A stretch of DNA of 64,000 nucleotides. It comes from JBDIBA01 sp039812705 (GTDB taxonomy: Bacteria > Actinomycetota > Acidimicrobiia > Acidimicrobiales > JBBSGY01). The notes under the pieces were generated by a model. The model searched no databases, was not told the origin of the DNA, and was given only the letters and a program-made list of their open reading frames with translations. The position numbers and the translations under genes are program-made. The stretch lies in NCBI GenBank assembly GCA_039812705.1, contig JBDIBA010000001.1, forward strand, positions 31,918 to 95,917, read 5' to 3'. Below, one piece after another: positions 23,921 through 32,594 of this stretch; the first letter of the stretch is position 1, and every line of letters starts with the position of its first letter.

Positions 23921-25339
23921 GTGAGCGGCTATTCGCAATCCGGTGGACGTTACGGCGGTGGTCGACCCAATAACACCCGCAGTGGCGGCGTCGTGCCTTT
24001 CTCGCAGCTGCGCCCCTCCTCACAGGCGTTTGGGCAGCCAGGCAAGGGTGTCAAGCCGGCAACTGGCGCCAGGCCAGGCACCAAAACCGATGGTTTTGGT
24101 GCGGCCCGTGGCCCCGCAGCCGCTGCCCAACAAGGGTCAACGCGTCAGCGTCCCGGTGGTAACCCAAACGGTCAAAACCCTCAAAAGAGTGGGCCGAACG
24201 CGCCGCATCCGGTCAGCGACAAGCGCGCGGTCGATTTGCGTAACTCGTCGCAGCAAGTCAGTCAGGCTGTTCGCCAAGAGCCTTGGCGTACACACCGCGG
24301 CAACCAGTTCATTGAGCAGGGCACGCGCTACACAGATGATGGTTACGAGTACCGCCGTCAGGGCGCGCCGGCTCGTCGCGGAGGTAGCGACGACCGTTAC
24401 TTTGAAAACTTCGACCGTCAGCCGCGCCGTCAGTCGGACGCCAGTCGTCCCCACGATGGATGGCGTGGGCTTCTTTTCCGACTGACGGGCATCAACGTTG
24501 GTCAGTCGGCCTCCGAAAAGCGGGTTCACGAAGCCGCGCGCATGCTCAAGCTTCCCGTCGACGAGGGCACCGTTGCTGTGTTTTCGCGCAAGGGCGGGGT
24601 TGGTAAGACAACCATCACGGCATATCTCGGCTCGACGCTTGCCAGCCTGCGTGGCGGCAGAATCGTTGCCCTTGATGGCGATGCCGAAGCCGGTTCACTT
24701 GGCTGGTTGTTGGCGCCCCGTGCGCCAAGCTCGTTGGCTCAACTGGCATACGCGCAACCCTCTCCGCGCAATTTCCACGAGATGCGTCAGTATGCGGCCA
24801 GCACCGATACAGGGCTTGACGTCATCATCGGTGAACCCGCCGAAAACGGTGTTCTTGGCGAAGGTGAGATGCAGCGAGTGGTCGACGTGTTGTCGGACAA
24901 CTACGACATTTCCTTGTTTGACACAGGTGCCGGGGTCACCCGGGCAACGGGCCGCGTGCTGGTTCACAGTGCACGCACGTTGTTGCTTGTCATGGGTCCA
25001 AGCGTTGACAGTGTGAGGGCCGCAGAGCGCACACTTGCTTGGCTTGATGAGCACCCCGGAGAAGCCGCCCACCCAGACGCCCGCGTGATCGCCGTCATTA
25101 ACGGCATTCCAAGCGACACCCCAGAAGAACACATCGAGCGCATCGAGTCTCATTTCGTGGACCGTTGCTCTGAAGTGGTGAGAATTCCGTGGGATCGGTA
25201 CCTTTCAACTGGGGCCACAAACGTGGACATTGAATCCCTCGACAAAGGCACGCAAGACGCATTCGTTGAACTCGCTGCTGTAACCGTCGGCACGCTCGCC
25301 GGTGGTCGCAAGCGCGCAAGGATGCGTCGTGCTTCCTAG
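23921..25339 (+). CDS. ParA/MinD-like ATPase with long disordered N-terminus
   Basis: 472 residues. Residues 1-~195 are low-complexity (Gly, Gln, Arg, Pro), with no hydrophobic segment. A P-loop ATPase of the SIMIBI/MinD class follows: deviant Walker A FSRKGGVGKTTITAYL near 220, VALDGDAEAGSLGWLL near 247, and a switch II-type ISLFDTGAGVTRAT near 328. It lacks a clear MinD C-terminal amphipathic helix; the tail is basic (GGRKRARMRRAS). Related ATPases accompany actinobacterial T4SS-like and ESX-like loci and may position the machine at the membrane (inference). It is the first gene of the cluster. Confidence 0.82.
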   Translation: MSGYSQSGGRYGGGRPNNTRSGGVVPFSQLRPSSQAFGQPGKGVKPATGARPGTKTDGFGAARGPAAAAQQGSTRQRPGGNPNGQNPQKSGPNAPHPVSDKRAVDLRNSSQQVSQAVRQEPWRTHRGNQFIEQGTRYTDDGYEYRRQGAPARRGGSDDRYFENFDRQPRRQSDASRPHDGWRGLLFRLTGINVGQSASEKRVHEAARMLKLPVDEGTVAVFSRKGGVGKTTITAYLGSTLASLRGGRIVALDGDAEAGSLGWLLAPRAPSSLAQLAYAQPSPRNFHEMRQYAASTDTGLDVIIGEPAENGVLGEGEMQRVVDVLSDNYDISLFDTGAGVTRATGRVLVHSARTLLLVMGPSVDSVRAAERTLAWLDEHPGEAAHPDARVIAVINGIPSDTPEEHIERIESHFVDRCSEVVRIPWDRYLSTGATNVDIESLDKGTQDAFVELAAVTVGTLAGGRKRARMRRAS

Positions 25340-25414
25340 AGAGTTTTTCCCTATTAACAAGTCCCTCGGGGACACTTTCAAGTCAATCCTTGTTTCAAGG
25401 AAGGAAAGAAGAAA

Positions 25415-25729
25415 ATGATTACAAGCGCAATTGTTTTGTTGGGTCAGACAGACTCAAAATTGCCCGCAATAAATCCAGACAGCGGCTTTTTTGGCGCTGA
25501 TCTGGCAAACAATTTCATGCAGGGAATTGGGTATCTAGCTCTGGTCCTTGTGGTTATCGGAGTCGTTCTTTCGGCCGGGTTGTGGGCGGTTGGTTCGTTC
25601 TCGAACAACTACACCCAAAGCGTTAACGGCAAGAAAGGTTTCTTGATCTGTGCCGCAGCGGCGCTGGCAATTGGTGCCGCGGTAGTTGGTGTCGACTGGT
25701 TCTTCAAGCAGGGCAAGACCCTCACCTGA
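25415..25729 (+). CDS. Small two-helix membrane protein (DUF6112/VirB2-like)
   Basis: 104 residues with a strong AAGGAAAGAAG ribosome site. Two hydrophobic helices are visible (GYLALVLVVIGVVLSAGLW and FLICAAAALAIGAAVVGV) joined by a polar loop containing a Lys-Lys-Gly. Size and layout match the DUF6112-type integral membrane proteins of Streptomyces conjugation loci and, by topology only, VirB2/TrbC pilins. A ~75-base gap with a short CCCTCGGGG dyad separates it from the ATPase gene. It is probably made in larger amounts than its neighbours. Confidence 0.68.
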   Translation: MITSAIVLLGQTDSKLPAINPDSGFFGADLANNFMQGIGYLALVLVVIGVVLSAGLWAVGSFSNNYTQSVNGKKGFLICAAAALAIGAAVVGVDWFFKQGKTLT

Positions 25730-25780
25730 TCCCTTAGACCCATCACTGATGATGGATTGACTTGAACGAAAGGAGACAAC

Positions 25781-26491
25781 ATGGCCCCGCGAATACTTGG
25801 TGGTGACTCGTGGGGCCAGTCTTCTGGCGTAGGCCTTCCTTTGGTCGCTGTCATTGCCGTAGCAACGCTGGTTCTTGGTGGGCTGGCCGGTTATGCATTT
25901 GGCAACAAGAACAACAACACCGCCTCAACAGGGCGCTCGGTCAGTCAAATCGCCGGCACCACATTTCAAGACATGGTCAACGGAGACCCCTCCCAAGCGG
26001 GGGCGGTCAAAGCGGCCACGTCGTTCATTTCTGCGTTGCCCGAGGTTTCGATTCTTCCCGACACGAACCGCACGCAGGCAACCTCGGTCGTGTTTGCGTC
26101 AAATGCGCCCGAAGAGGCGCGGTCGTTCGTCACGTACTCGCTTGCAAACTTGGGCAAGGAGTTGCGGCCCACTTCGTCGGCTGCAACCAGTCGTGCAGTC
26201 ACGCTGCCCGGCGTGTACAAGGTCGCACGAGTCGACAACGGCTACACGGTCACCATTTGGTATTGCTTGATGGTCGCCGACCCACAGGGCGCCAAGTTCC
26301 GCAGTGTTTGGCAGACCGCAGACGTCACGCTTGTTTATGAGAACGGCTGGCGCGTTTCAGGCTTCCGCAACGCATTTGGTCCGTCACCGGCGCTGCTCAG
26401 CCCGCAGGGGCAAAGTGGTGATTACAACGCCGCACAGCCTCTTTTAGATCGATCGTTTGCGTTCCGCTATGGACCTGTTCCAGCTAAGTAA
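25781..26491 (+). CDS. Single-pass anchored protein, VirB8/TcpC-like position
   Basis: 236 residues with a GAAAGGAG ribosome site. One N-terminal membrane segment (LPLVAVIAVATLVLGGLAGYAFG, residues ~18-40) is followed by a Ser/Thr/Asn linker and a ~180-residue extracytoplasmic domain with alternating strands, e.g. VYKVARVDNGYTVTIWYCLM and ADVTLVYENGWRVSGF. That helix-anchor plus NTF2-like extracytoplasmic layout resembles VirB8/TcpC scaffold proteins; the similarity is topological, not a sequence match I can confirm. The last 23 bases overlap the next gene. Confidence 0.65.
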   Translation: MAPRILGGDSWGQSSGVGLPLVAVIAVATLVLGGLAGYAFGNKNNNTASTGRSVSQIAGTTFQDMVNGDPSQAGAVKAATSFISALPEVSILPDTNRTQATSVVFASNAPEEARSFVTYSLANLGKELRPTSSAATSRAVTLPGVYKVARVDNGYTVTIWYCLMVADPQGAKFRSVWQTADVTLVYENGWRVSGFRNAFGPSPALLSPQGQSGDYNAAQPLLDRSFAFRYGPVPAK

Positions 26492-27443
26492 TCACCCCAC
26501 ACTTCTTGGGTTCGAACTTTTTCAGTGGTTGGCTGACGCCGTCGTGGGCGCCGCCATGCAGGCTTTCAAATGGGCTATTGAGTTCATTCTCAAGGGAACG
26601 ACTCTCAACATCGGTGGCGCCGCGTTTGCCACACAGATGGAGGCAATGAAGACCATTGGTCTTTATGCCGTTGTTCCCTTCATTGTTATTGCAGTTATTG
26701 CCGGGATTGTTCGCGGGTCGCTTTCCGAAGTCCTTCGCACGATCACCATGGGCGCGCTGATTGCCGTTGTGGGCGTCCCGGCCACCATGTTTATTTCAAC
26801 ACTTCTGCAGATGATCGATAGGTCAATGACAAACGCGTTACTGGGCGTGAGCGCGTCGCAATCTCAATTGTTCATTGACCGCTTCACTTCAATCGACCTC
26901 TCCAACACCGGGCCCGGACCGTTGCTCTTGATGTTCGGACTCGGCGTCTTCTTGTTTTTTGGTGTCATTTGTCTTTATGCCGAACTCCTATTGCGAGACG
27001 TGATGATCATGATGATCACGTTGTTTATGCCCCTTGCTTTGGCTGCGGGCATTTGGAGGCCGACAAGAGCCTTCCTGGTCCGCATGATTGAGACTCTGAT
27101 TGTCGTTATTTTCGCCCGCACGATTGCCATCGGCGTGCTGTTCCTTGGCATGGCCATGTGCTCGGAGTCTTTTTCGCTCACCTCGAATGCAGAAACCTTT
27201 GCGGCGTCAGACCAGGGTTACATGCTGATGTTGGCCGGAATGCTCACGGTGATGCTTGCCGCCATGCAGCTGCCACTGCTGCTGTCGTTCTTTGCCGGGC
27301 AAGGCGTCTATTCCCAGGTGGGTGCTCGTCAAGAGTACGAACGTGGTCCGTTCTCGCCCAGTCAAGGCAAGACCGACGCCCGCGCTGCTTCGGTCAAGGC
27401 CATCCGCAAGGGCGGCCAGGCGTTCAGGGGCAAGACTTCGTGA
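26469..27443 (+). CDS. Polytopic membrane protein, VirB6/TrbL-like
   Basis: 324 residues from ATG 26469 (TTG 26457 is possible), overlapping the previous gene by 23 bases. At least six hydrophobic helices: TIGLYAVVPFIVIAVIAGIV, ITMGALIAVVGVPATMFIS, LLLMFGLGVFLFFGVICLY, DVMIMMITLFMPLALAAGIW, a helix near IVVIFARTIAIGVLFLG, and MLMLAGMLTVMLAAMQLP. The conserved FMPLALAAGIWRPTRAF segment recurs in the next gene. VirB6/TrbL proteins form the inner-membrane channel of T4SS. The short basic tail RKGGQAFRGKTS is cytoplasmic or disordered. Confidence 0.75.
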   Translation: MDLFQLSNHPTLLGFELFQWLADAVVGAAMQAFKWAIEFILKGTTLNIGGAAFATQMEAMKTIGLYAVVPFIVIAVIAGIVRGSLSEVLRTITMGALIAVVGVPATMFISTLLQMIDRSMTNALLGVSASQSQLFIDRFTSIDLSNTGPGPLLLMFGLGVFLFFGVICLYAELLLRDVMIMMITLFMPLALAAGIWRPTRAFLVRMIETLIVVIFARTIAIGVLFLGMAMCSESFSLTSNAETFAASDQGYMLMLAGMLTVMLAAMQLPLLLSFFAGQGVYSQVGARQEYERGPFSPSQGKTDARAASVKAIRKGGQAFRGKTS

Positions 27444-27570
27444 TGAGCCGTATTGGCTCTTGGGTCAATGCGGAATAAAAGCAGCGACGCGTTATGATAC
27501 ATACGTTGCGTTATTTGCCCAGGTGGGCGTGGTTTTGCTCACGCTTTTGGTTGTTGGAAAGGAGCGCCTC

Positions 27571-29505
27571 GTGAGTTTTGTTTCTATTCGCCGGGTTCTC
27601 TTCTCTTTTCTTGCTGTGGCCGTGTTCTCTTTTGGTCTGGCAGGCGTTCCGACAGCAGCCGTTGCCGCCCCAGGTGACCCAGGTTTTGGCTTGGGAGGTG
27701 GCGATCTAGTTGAGGCGAACGAGCAGGGTCAGCAAGCCCCTGGCGCCGTAACGGCGCCAGGGGAGCAGGCGACCACTCAGGCGCAAGGCGGGTTTGAGAG
27801 CCTGCAGCAAGCAGCCACGCTTGCTCCGCCCGATGATGCATGTGGACTCGGAGTCATCATCAACTTGGGCAAGTGCATTGCAAACATGTTCAAAGAAGCC
27901 GTGACCAAAACCATTGCCGCGCCGATTGTTGCCTTTTACAAATGGGGTGTCGAGGCGATGTCTTCGCTGACCGTTTCGATGATCAACTCGGTAATGGGTT
28001 GGCTTTTGGGTGACCCCAAAGAGGCTCCCGATGCAAGCTCTGACCATCAACACGGTCTGGGTGCGCCAAACCTGACTCAGGGTTGGTTTGCCACCAACTT
28101 TGGAGTGACTCAACAGATTGCATTCTCGTTCATGCTGCCGCTGCTGATAATCGCGATCATTACCGCGGTCATCAGAGGCTCGCTGTTCTTTATGTTGCGC
28201 GCGCTGTTGATCATGACCCCAGTTGCTTTGCTTGGTACTCAAGCGATCGTCTTTTTGACGCGCTTGTTGTTGTGGATCAGCGACAACATGTCCAGCTACT
28301 TGGCTTCGGGTTTTCTTGTTGGTGAAGTAAAACCGTTGCAGGACAACATCACTGCACTTGCTGCTCATCTTGTAGACGTCCCGCTGGCCGTTGTTTGGCT
28401 GATTGTGATCATGCTTGCAGCGGTCGTCATTCTTTGTGAGTTGATCATTCGCGAATTGGGTATTTATCTGGCTGCGTTTTTCATGCCACTTGCACTGGCC
28501 GCAATGGTTTGGCCGGCTACGGCAAAGTTCGCAAGGCGACTTGCAGAAGTTCTGATTGCCTTGATTTTTTCGAAAGTGTTCATTGTCGCGGCGCTGTCGA
28601 TTGGATTTGCTGCACTTGGAAAAGCCGACGTTGCAGTTAGCAACTCAACCGATGGCGGGGGTGCGATTGGCGCGGGCGAACTAGGTAGTTACATCACCGG
28701 CGCTTGCATTTTCTTCATGGCGGCGTTTACCGGAATGAAGATCATAGAAATTGCGCCGGGTGCGTCAATGGCTGCTGAGGGTCAGTTGTCGCGTCCCGGA
28801 AGCATCATGAGCAAGGGTCACTACACCAGCTTTGCGCTTAGCAAAGCCAATGCTTTCTTCAGAAACCGAAACAGTGATCGTGCGACGCCTTCAGGGACGT
28901 ACCAGCCAACTCCAGGCGGAGGTGCATCGCCAAATCTTGGTCCTACAAGGCCCCAGCCTGGGCCGTCTTACGCTCCCGGCGGAGCCTTGCCATCCGGTAA
29001 CGGCAGTGGTGGTCCAGGCGGGCCCCGAGGCGCTTTGGGTGGCGGTAATGGTTCCGGTGGACCCGGTGGCAACGGTTCCGGTGGACCTGCCGCTGCGGCC
29101 GGTGCAGCCGGCGCTGCAGGGGCAGCCGGTGGTCGCGGAAGCTCGCAACGCAGAGGACGCACGACCAACGGATCGGATCATGGCGGCAACGGTGGGCAGC
29201 GGCGACGGGGTCAATCGGCCACGCCTCCTGGCGGCGCCGGGCAGACGCAGACCCCCACCAACGTTGGGCCGGCGAGCTTTAATCAAGTCGGTAGCGACGG
29301 GGTGGCGAACATCGTTGGGGGCAACTCGACCCTCAACCAAAAGGCGCCAACAGACCAAAAGGCACCAACAAGTAGTAGACCCGTTGTCGGGCGAGTGGTG
29401 CACAACGGGAACCCACAAAGCACACCGCCGCCACGGACGACGCCTCCACCACGGAGTACACCGCCGCGGACGACACCGCGACCGTCAAATGGCAGAGGCA
29501 AGTGA
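27571..29505 (+). CDS. Large VirB6/TrbL-like membrane protein with Gly-rich tail
   Basis: 644 residues from GTG 27571 (AAAGGAG seven bases upstream); the longer frame to 27256 overlaps the previous gene and is rejected. A cleavable signal peptide (RRVLFSFLAVAVFSFGLAG...AVAAP) is followed by a ~90-residue extracytoplasmic segment, then six or more membrane helices with the FFMPLALAAMVWPATAKF signature near 310 also seen in the preceding protein. The last ~220 residues are Gly/Asn/Ser/Pro-rich, with poly-GA and TPPPR repeats, and are presumably disordered. The 127-base gap before it contains a TATGAT box (27493-27498) that might be an internal promoter. Confidence 0.75.
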   Translation: MSFVSIRRVLFSFLAVAVFSFGLAGVPTAAVAAPGDPGFGLGGGDLVEANEQGQQAPGAVTAPGEQATTQAQGGFESLQQAATLAPPDDACGLGVIINLGKCIANMFKEAVTKTIAAPIVAFYKWGVEAMSSLTVSMINSVMGWLLGDPKEAPDASSDHQHGLGAPNLTQGWFATNFGVTQQIAFSFMLPLLIIAIITAVIRGSLFFMLRALLIMTPVALLGTQAIVFLTRLLLWISDNMSSYLASGFLVGEVKPLQDNITALAAHLVDVPLAVVWLIVIMLAAVVILCELIIRELGIYLAAFFMPLALAAMVWPATAKFARRLAEVLIALIFSKVFIVAALSIGFAALGKADVAVSNSTDGGGAIGAGELGSYITGACIFFMAAFTGMKIIEIAPGASMAAEGQLSRPGSIMSKGHYTSFALSKANAFFRNRNSDRATPSGTYQPTPGGGASPNLGPTRPQPGPSYAPGGALPSGNGSGGPGGPRGALGGGNGSGGPGGNGSGGPAAAAGAAGAAGAAGGRGSSQRRGRTTNGSDHGGNGGQRRRGQSATPPGGAGQTQTPTNVGPASFNQVGSDGVANIVGGNSTLNQKAPTDQKAPTSSRPVVGRVVHNGNPQSTPPPRTTPPPRSTPPRTTPRPSNGRGK

Positions 29506-29637
29506 GTTTCGGCTCGATGTCGGGTGCCGAAACAGCGGTTCAGCAATTGGGCCTCGCTTTTTTCGGCAATTCACGGTATCCAGGATTAGAGAAGTGTTTT
29601 GGCCCGTGCGCACGAGGGCCGGAAGGAGTTACTGCTG

Positions 29638-31308
29638 ATGTCAGCAGTTAGGGGTTATGTTTTTGGCCCGCTGGAAAAGCGGGGAGCGTTAGCTGGTTTG
29701 CGTCTTGGGCAACTGGTCATCTTTGGTGTGGCCCTTGTTCTGGCGCTGATGATCTTCAGCTTGTCGTCAGTTATCGGCCAGGGCGCCTTGGTTATCGCAC
29801 TTGGTGTGCTTGCTGGGGCCGTCGGTCTTGGATTCATCCAGCCGGGTGGTCGTGGAGTCGACGAGTGGATTCCGGTAATTTTTGCTTGGTTCATGAACTC
29901 GGGAAACAAGGCGGGTTGGATTTCAACCATGCCGGCAATTGGCGATTTCAGTTATGAAGACCTAAGCAATCGCATTTCATTCGAGAACGAGCCTCCTCAA
30001 CGCGGACCTCGTGGTCGCGGTCAGGCTGCAAACGCACGCTCGGCTCGTGGCGGACAACAACGCTCGCGTGGCATGGACTCGCGCGGCGGCAAGGGCTCCA
30101 AGGGTGGAAAGGGCGGACGGGGTCAGGTTGATCCTCGACTTATGTCGCGCGCATTGCCGCCATCGCTGCGAGGTCTGAAAATTCTCGACGTGCCGGTGGC
30201 TGAGGGCAACACAAGCATCGGCGTTGTTAAAGACGAAAAGTCAATGCTGTACACAGCTGTGCTGGCGGTTCGTGGTGACGCTTTTGCGTTGCTCGATGCT
30301 GGCGAGAAAGCACGTCGCTTGCAGTCTTGGGCTGACGTGTTGGGCTCGATGGCGCGCCCAAGTAGCTACGTACACCGCGTGCAATGGATTGAACGCGCGG
30401 TTCCAGACGACGGTGACGCCTTCAACCGATACTTGGCCGAAGCCAAGGTTCAGTCTGACGACGCACCGACTGTCCGCTCTTACATCGACTTGTTGCAAGA
30501 GTTCGGTCCAATCTCGCAACAACACGAGACCTTCATCGCTGTTCAAATCAGCGCAGCTAGTGCTGGACGCATCATCAAGAAGGCCGGTGGAGGCGACAAA
30601 GGGGCATGTCTTGTGCTGCTTCGCGAAGTACGCCAGTTGATGGAAAGCCTTTACGGCGCAGACATTCATGTTGATGGAGCACTTTCACCACGCTTGTTGA
30701 GCGGAGTCATTCGTAACGCCATTGACCCGTTGGGTCGTCGAGAGTTGGTGCGTCGTGGTCGTCGTGACCCAGAACGTGCCGGTGCATCACCCAAGAGCGC
30801 TTGGCCGATGGCAACACAAACGGCTTGGGACCACTACCGCACCGAGCGTGCCTATCACGCAACATTTTGGATTGCTGAGTGGCCGCGCTTGGAAGTGGGG
30901 CCAGACTTCATGGCGCCATTGATGGTGCGCACTCAACGCATTCGTACCGTGTCAATGGTCATGCAGCCGATTGACCCTGCCAAGGCGCAGCGAGAAGTTG
31001 AATCTGCGCACACGGCTTACGTTTCAGACGAAGAACTTCGTGGACGCGCGGGCTACATGCCAAACGAGCGCAGGCGCCGCGAACTCGAAGGTGTTTTGCG
31101 TCGCGAGCAGGAACTGGCAGACGGCTTTTCCGAGTACCGGTTTAGTGGCTATGTGTCTGTGACCGGCTCGACAATCGAAGAACTCGAAGAAGCTTGCAGC
31201 GAGGTTGAACAGTCTGCGTCACAAGCGCACATTGAACTGCGCAGGCTTTATGGCGAACAAGACGTAGCGTTTTCATGCGTGCTTCCACTTTGCAGGGGGC
31301 TCAACTAA
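29638..31308 (+). CDS. SCO6880-family protein (PrgI-like membrane part plus VirB4-N-like domain)
   Basis: 556 residues from ATG 29638, nine bases after GGAAGGAG. The N-terminus has two adjacent hydrophobic helices (LRLGQLVIFGVALVLALMIF and QGALVIALGVLAGAVGLGFI) in the PrgI/TcpE style, then a basic Gly-rich linker (GGKGSKGGKGGRGQ). A soluble domain of ~370 residues follows, including SMLYTAVLAVRGDAFALLD and YHATFWIAEWPR-like segments. It matches the SCO6880 family of Streptomyces conjugation loci. No P-loop is seen; the soluble part resembles the N-terminal domain of VirB4, whose motor domain is the next gene (TAATG overlap). Confidence 0.78.
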   Translation: MSAVRGYVFGPLEKRGALAGLRLGQLVIFGVALVLALMIFSLSSVIGQGALVIALGVLAGAVGLGFIQPGGRGVDEWIPVIFAWFMNSGNKAGWISTMPAIGDFSYEDLSNRISFENEPPQRGPRGRGQAANARSARGGQQRSRGMDSRGGKGSKGGKGGRGQVDPRLMSRALPPSLRGLKILDVPVAEGNTSIGVVKDEKSMLYTAVLAVRGDAFALLDAGEKARRLQSWADVLGSMARPSSYVHRVQWIERAVPDDGDAFNRYLAEAKVQSDDAPTVRSYIDLLQEFGPISQQHETFIAVQISAASAGRIIKKAGGGDKGACLVLLREVRQLMESLYGADIHVDGALSPRLLSGVIRNAIDPLGRRELVRRGRRDPERAGASPKSAWPMATQTAWDHYRTERAYHATFWIAEWPRLEVGPDFMAPLMVRTQRIRTVSMVMQPIDPAKAQREVESAHTAYVSDEELRGRAGYMPNERRRRELEGVLRREQELADGFSEYRFSGYVSVTGSTIEELEEACSEVEQSASQAHIELRRLYGEQDVAFSCVLPLCRGLN

Positions 31309-32594
31309 TGCCAAAGATTCACGTTCCAGCTCACCGTGTTTCAACCGCTCACTTGCAAGCGGCCTATCCGTTCATTGCTGAAAGTGGTTTGGGTGGTCGT
31401 GGTGCGTTCATTGGTCAAGACCTGACCGGCGGTGGAAGCTTTTGTTACGACCCGTTCGAGCTTTACAAGGCCGGCGTTCTGACAGACCCGAACATGATTC
31501 TTTTGGGCCACATTGGTCGCGGTAAGTCGTCGCTTGTGAAGACTTACATCATTCGCCAACAGGTTTTCGGTCGCAAAGCAGCCGTTATGGACCCGAAGGG
31601 TGAATACGACGACTTGGCAGCAGCCCTGGGCGTTACGCCATTGCGGTTGTCTCCCGGTGGTTCGATTCGTCTTAACCCGCTTGACCCTGGTCCCGGTGAA
31701 CACGACTTGAGTGCCGATGTGACTATCGCGCGTCAAGAGACGCTGATGACTTCAATCAGTGAAGCGTCTCTAAACCGTCGTTTGGGTCCTGCTGAGCAGA
31801 CCGCTTGTCGCATTGCCCTTGATCACGTCCGCGGTCGCAACACGCAGCCAACTATTCCTGAAGTTGCAAAGGCATTGCTGCACCCCAACCGCGCATCGGC
31901 TGGTCGTGCACACACGACAGTTGAGCGCCTGACTGAAGACGGCCGCGAGATCGCATTGGAGTTGTTGCGTCTTTGTGAAGGTGACCTTCGGGGCATGTTC
32001 GACGGTCAAACTTCTGTCGACGTTGACTGGGATGGTCCGCTGGTGATTGTTGACCTTTCCGCGTTGCACCAGTCAGACGCATTGCCGATCTTGATGACGT
32101 GCGCCGCGGCTTGGTTGCAGGCGGCATTTGCGCGGCCTGGTGCTGGTAAGCGAATCATCGTGGTTGACGAGGCCTGGTCGATTCTTCGCACCATCGGCAT
32201 TGCGCGATGGATGCAAGCAAACTTCAAGCTCAGTCGTGCGTACGGTATTCAGAACCTGATCGTTATGCACCGTGTGTCCGACCTCAAAGCAACGGGTGAC
32301 GCAGGAAGTGAGCAGCGCCAGATTGCAGAGGGTTTGCTTGCCGACGCTGGAACGCGCGTTGTTTATGCGCAGTCCTCGGACGAGTTGGTTTCTGCACGCG
32401 AGTTGTTGGGTCTTACGAGCACCGAAGCCGCGTTGTTGCCAAACCTCGGTAGGGGTGAGGCAGTTTGGAAGGTCGGCGGCCGTTCGTTCGTCGTGCGTCA
32501 CCTTCTGGGCAACTCTGAGCGCGCATTGGTCGACACTGACAGCAGAATGTCCGGTGTGGCGCCAGTTCAAGACTTGAATCGAGACACGGCATGA
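31308..32594 (+). CDS. VirB4/TraC-type ATPase, motor domain only
   Basis: 428 residues starting at ATG 31308 in the TAATG overlap. Walker A GHIGRGKSSLVKTY lies at residues 67-80, followed by AAVMDPKGEYDDLAAALG, and Walker B RIIVVDEAWSIL near residue 281. A later IVMHRVSDLKATG and LLADAGTRVVYAQ complete the RecA-like fold of the VirB4/HerA family. It powers substrate or pilus-subunit movement at the inner membrane. At about half the length of full VirB4 it lacks the N-terminal domain, apparently supplied by the upstream gene. The last four bases overlap the VirD4 gene. Confidence 0.85.
   Translation: MPKIHVPAHRVSTAHLQAAYPFIAESGLGGRGAFIGQDLTGGGSFCYDPFELYKAGVLTDPNMILLGHIGRGKSSLVKTYIIRQQVFGRKAAVMDPKGEYDDLAAALGVTPLRLSPGGSIRLNPLDPGPGEHDLSADVTIARQETLMTSISEASLNRRLGPAEQTACRIALDHVRGRNTQPTIPEVAKALLHPNRASAGRAHTTVERLTEDGREIALELLRLCEGDLRGMFDGQTSVDVDWDGPLVIVDLSALHQSDALPILMTCAAAWLQAAFARPGAGKRIIVVDEAWSILRTIGIARWMQANFKLSRAYGIQNLIVMHRVSDLKATGDAGSEQRQIAEGLLADAGTRVVYAQSSDELVSARELLGLTSTEAALLPNLGRGEAVWKVGGRSFVVRHLLGNSERALVDTDSRMSGVAPVQDLNRDTA

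Noticed and set aside
28891..29418. - strand frames opposite the Gly/Pro-rich tail of the VirB6-like gene
   Set aside because: Open only because the + strand tail is GC-rich and repetitive; no start signal or motif.
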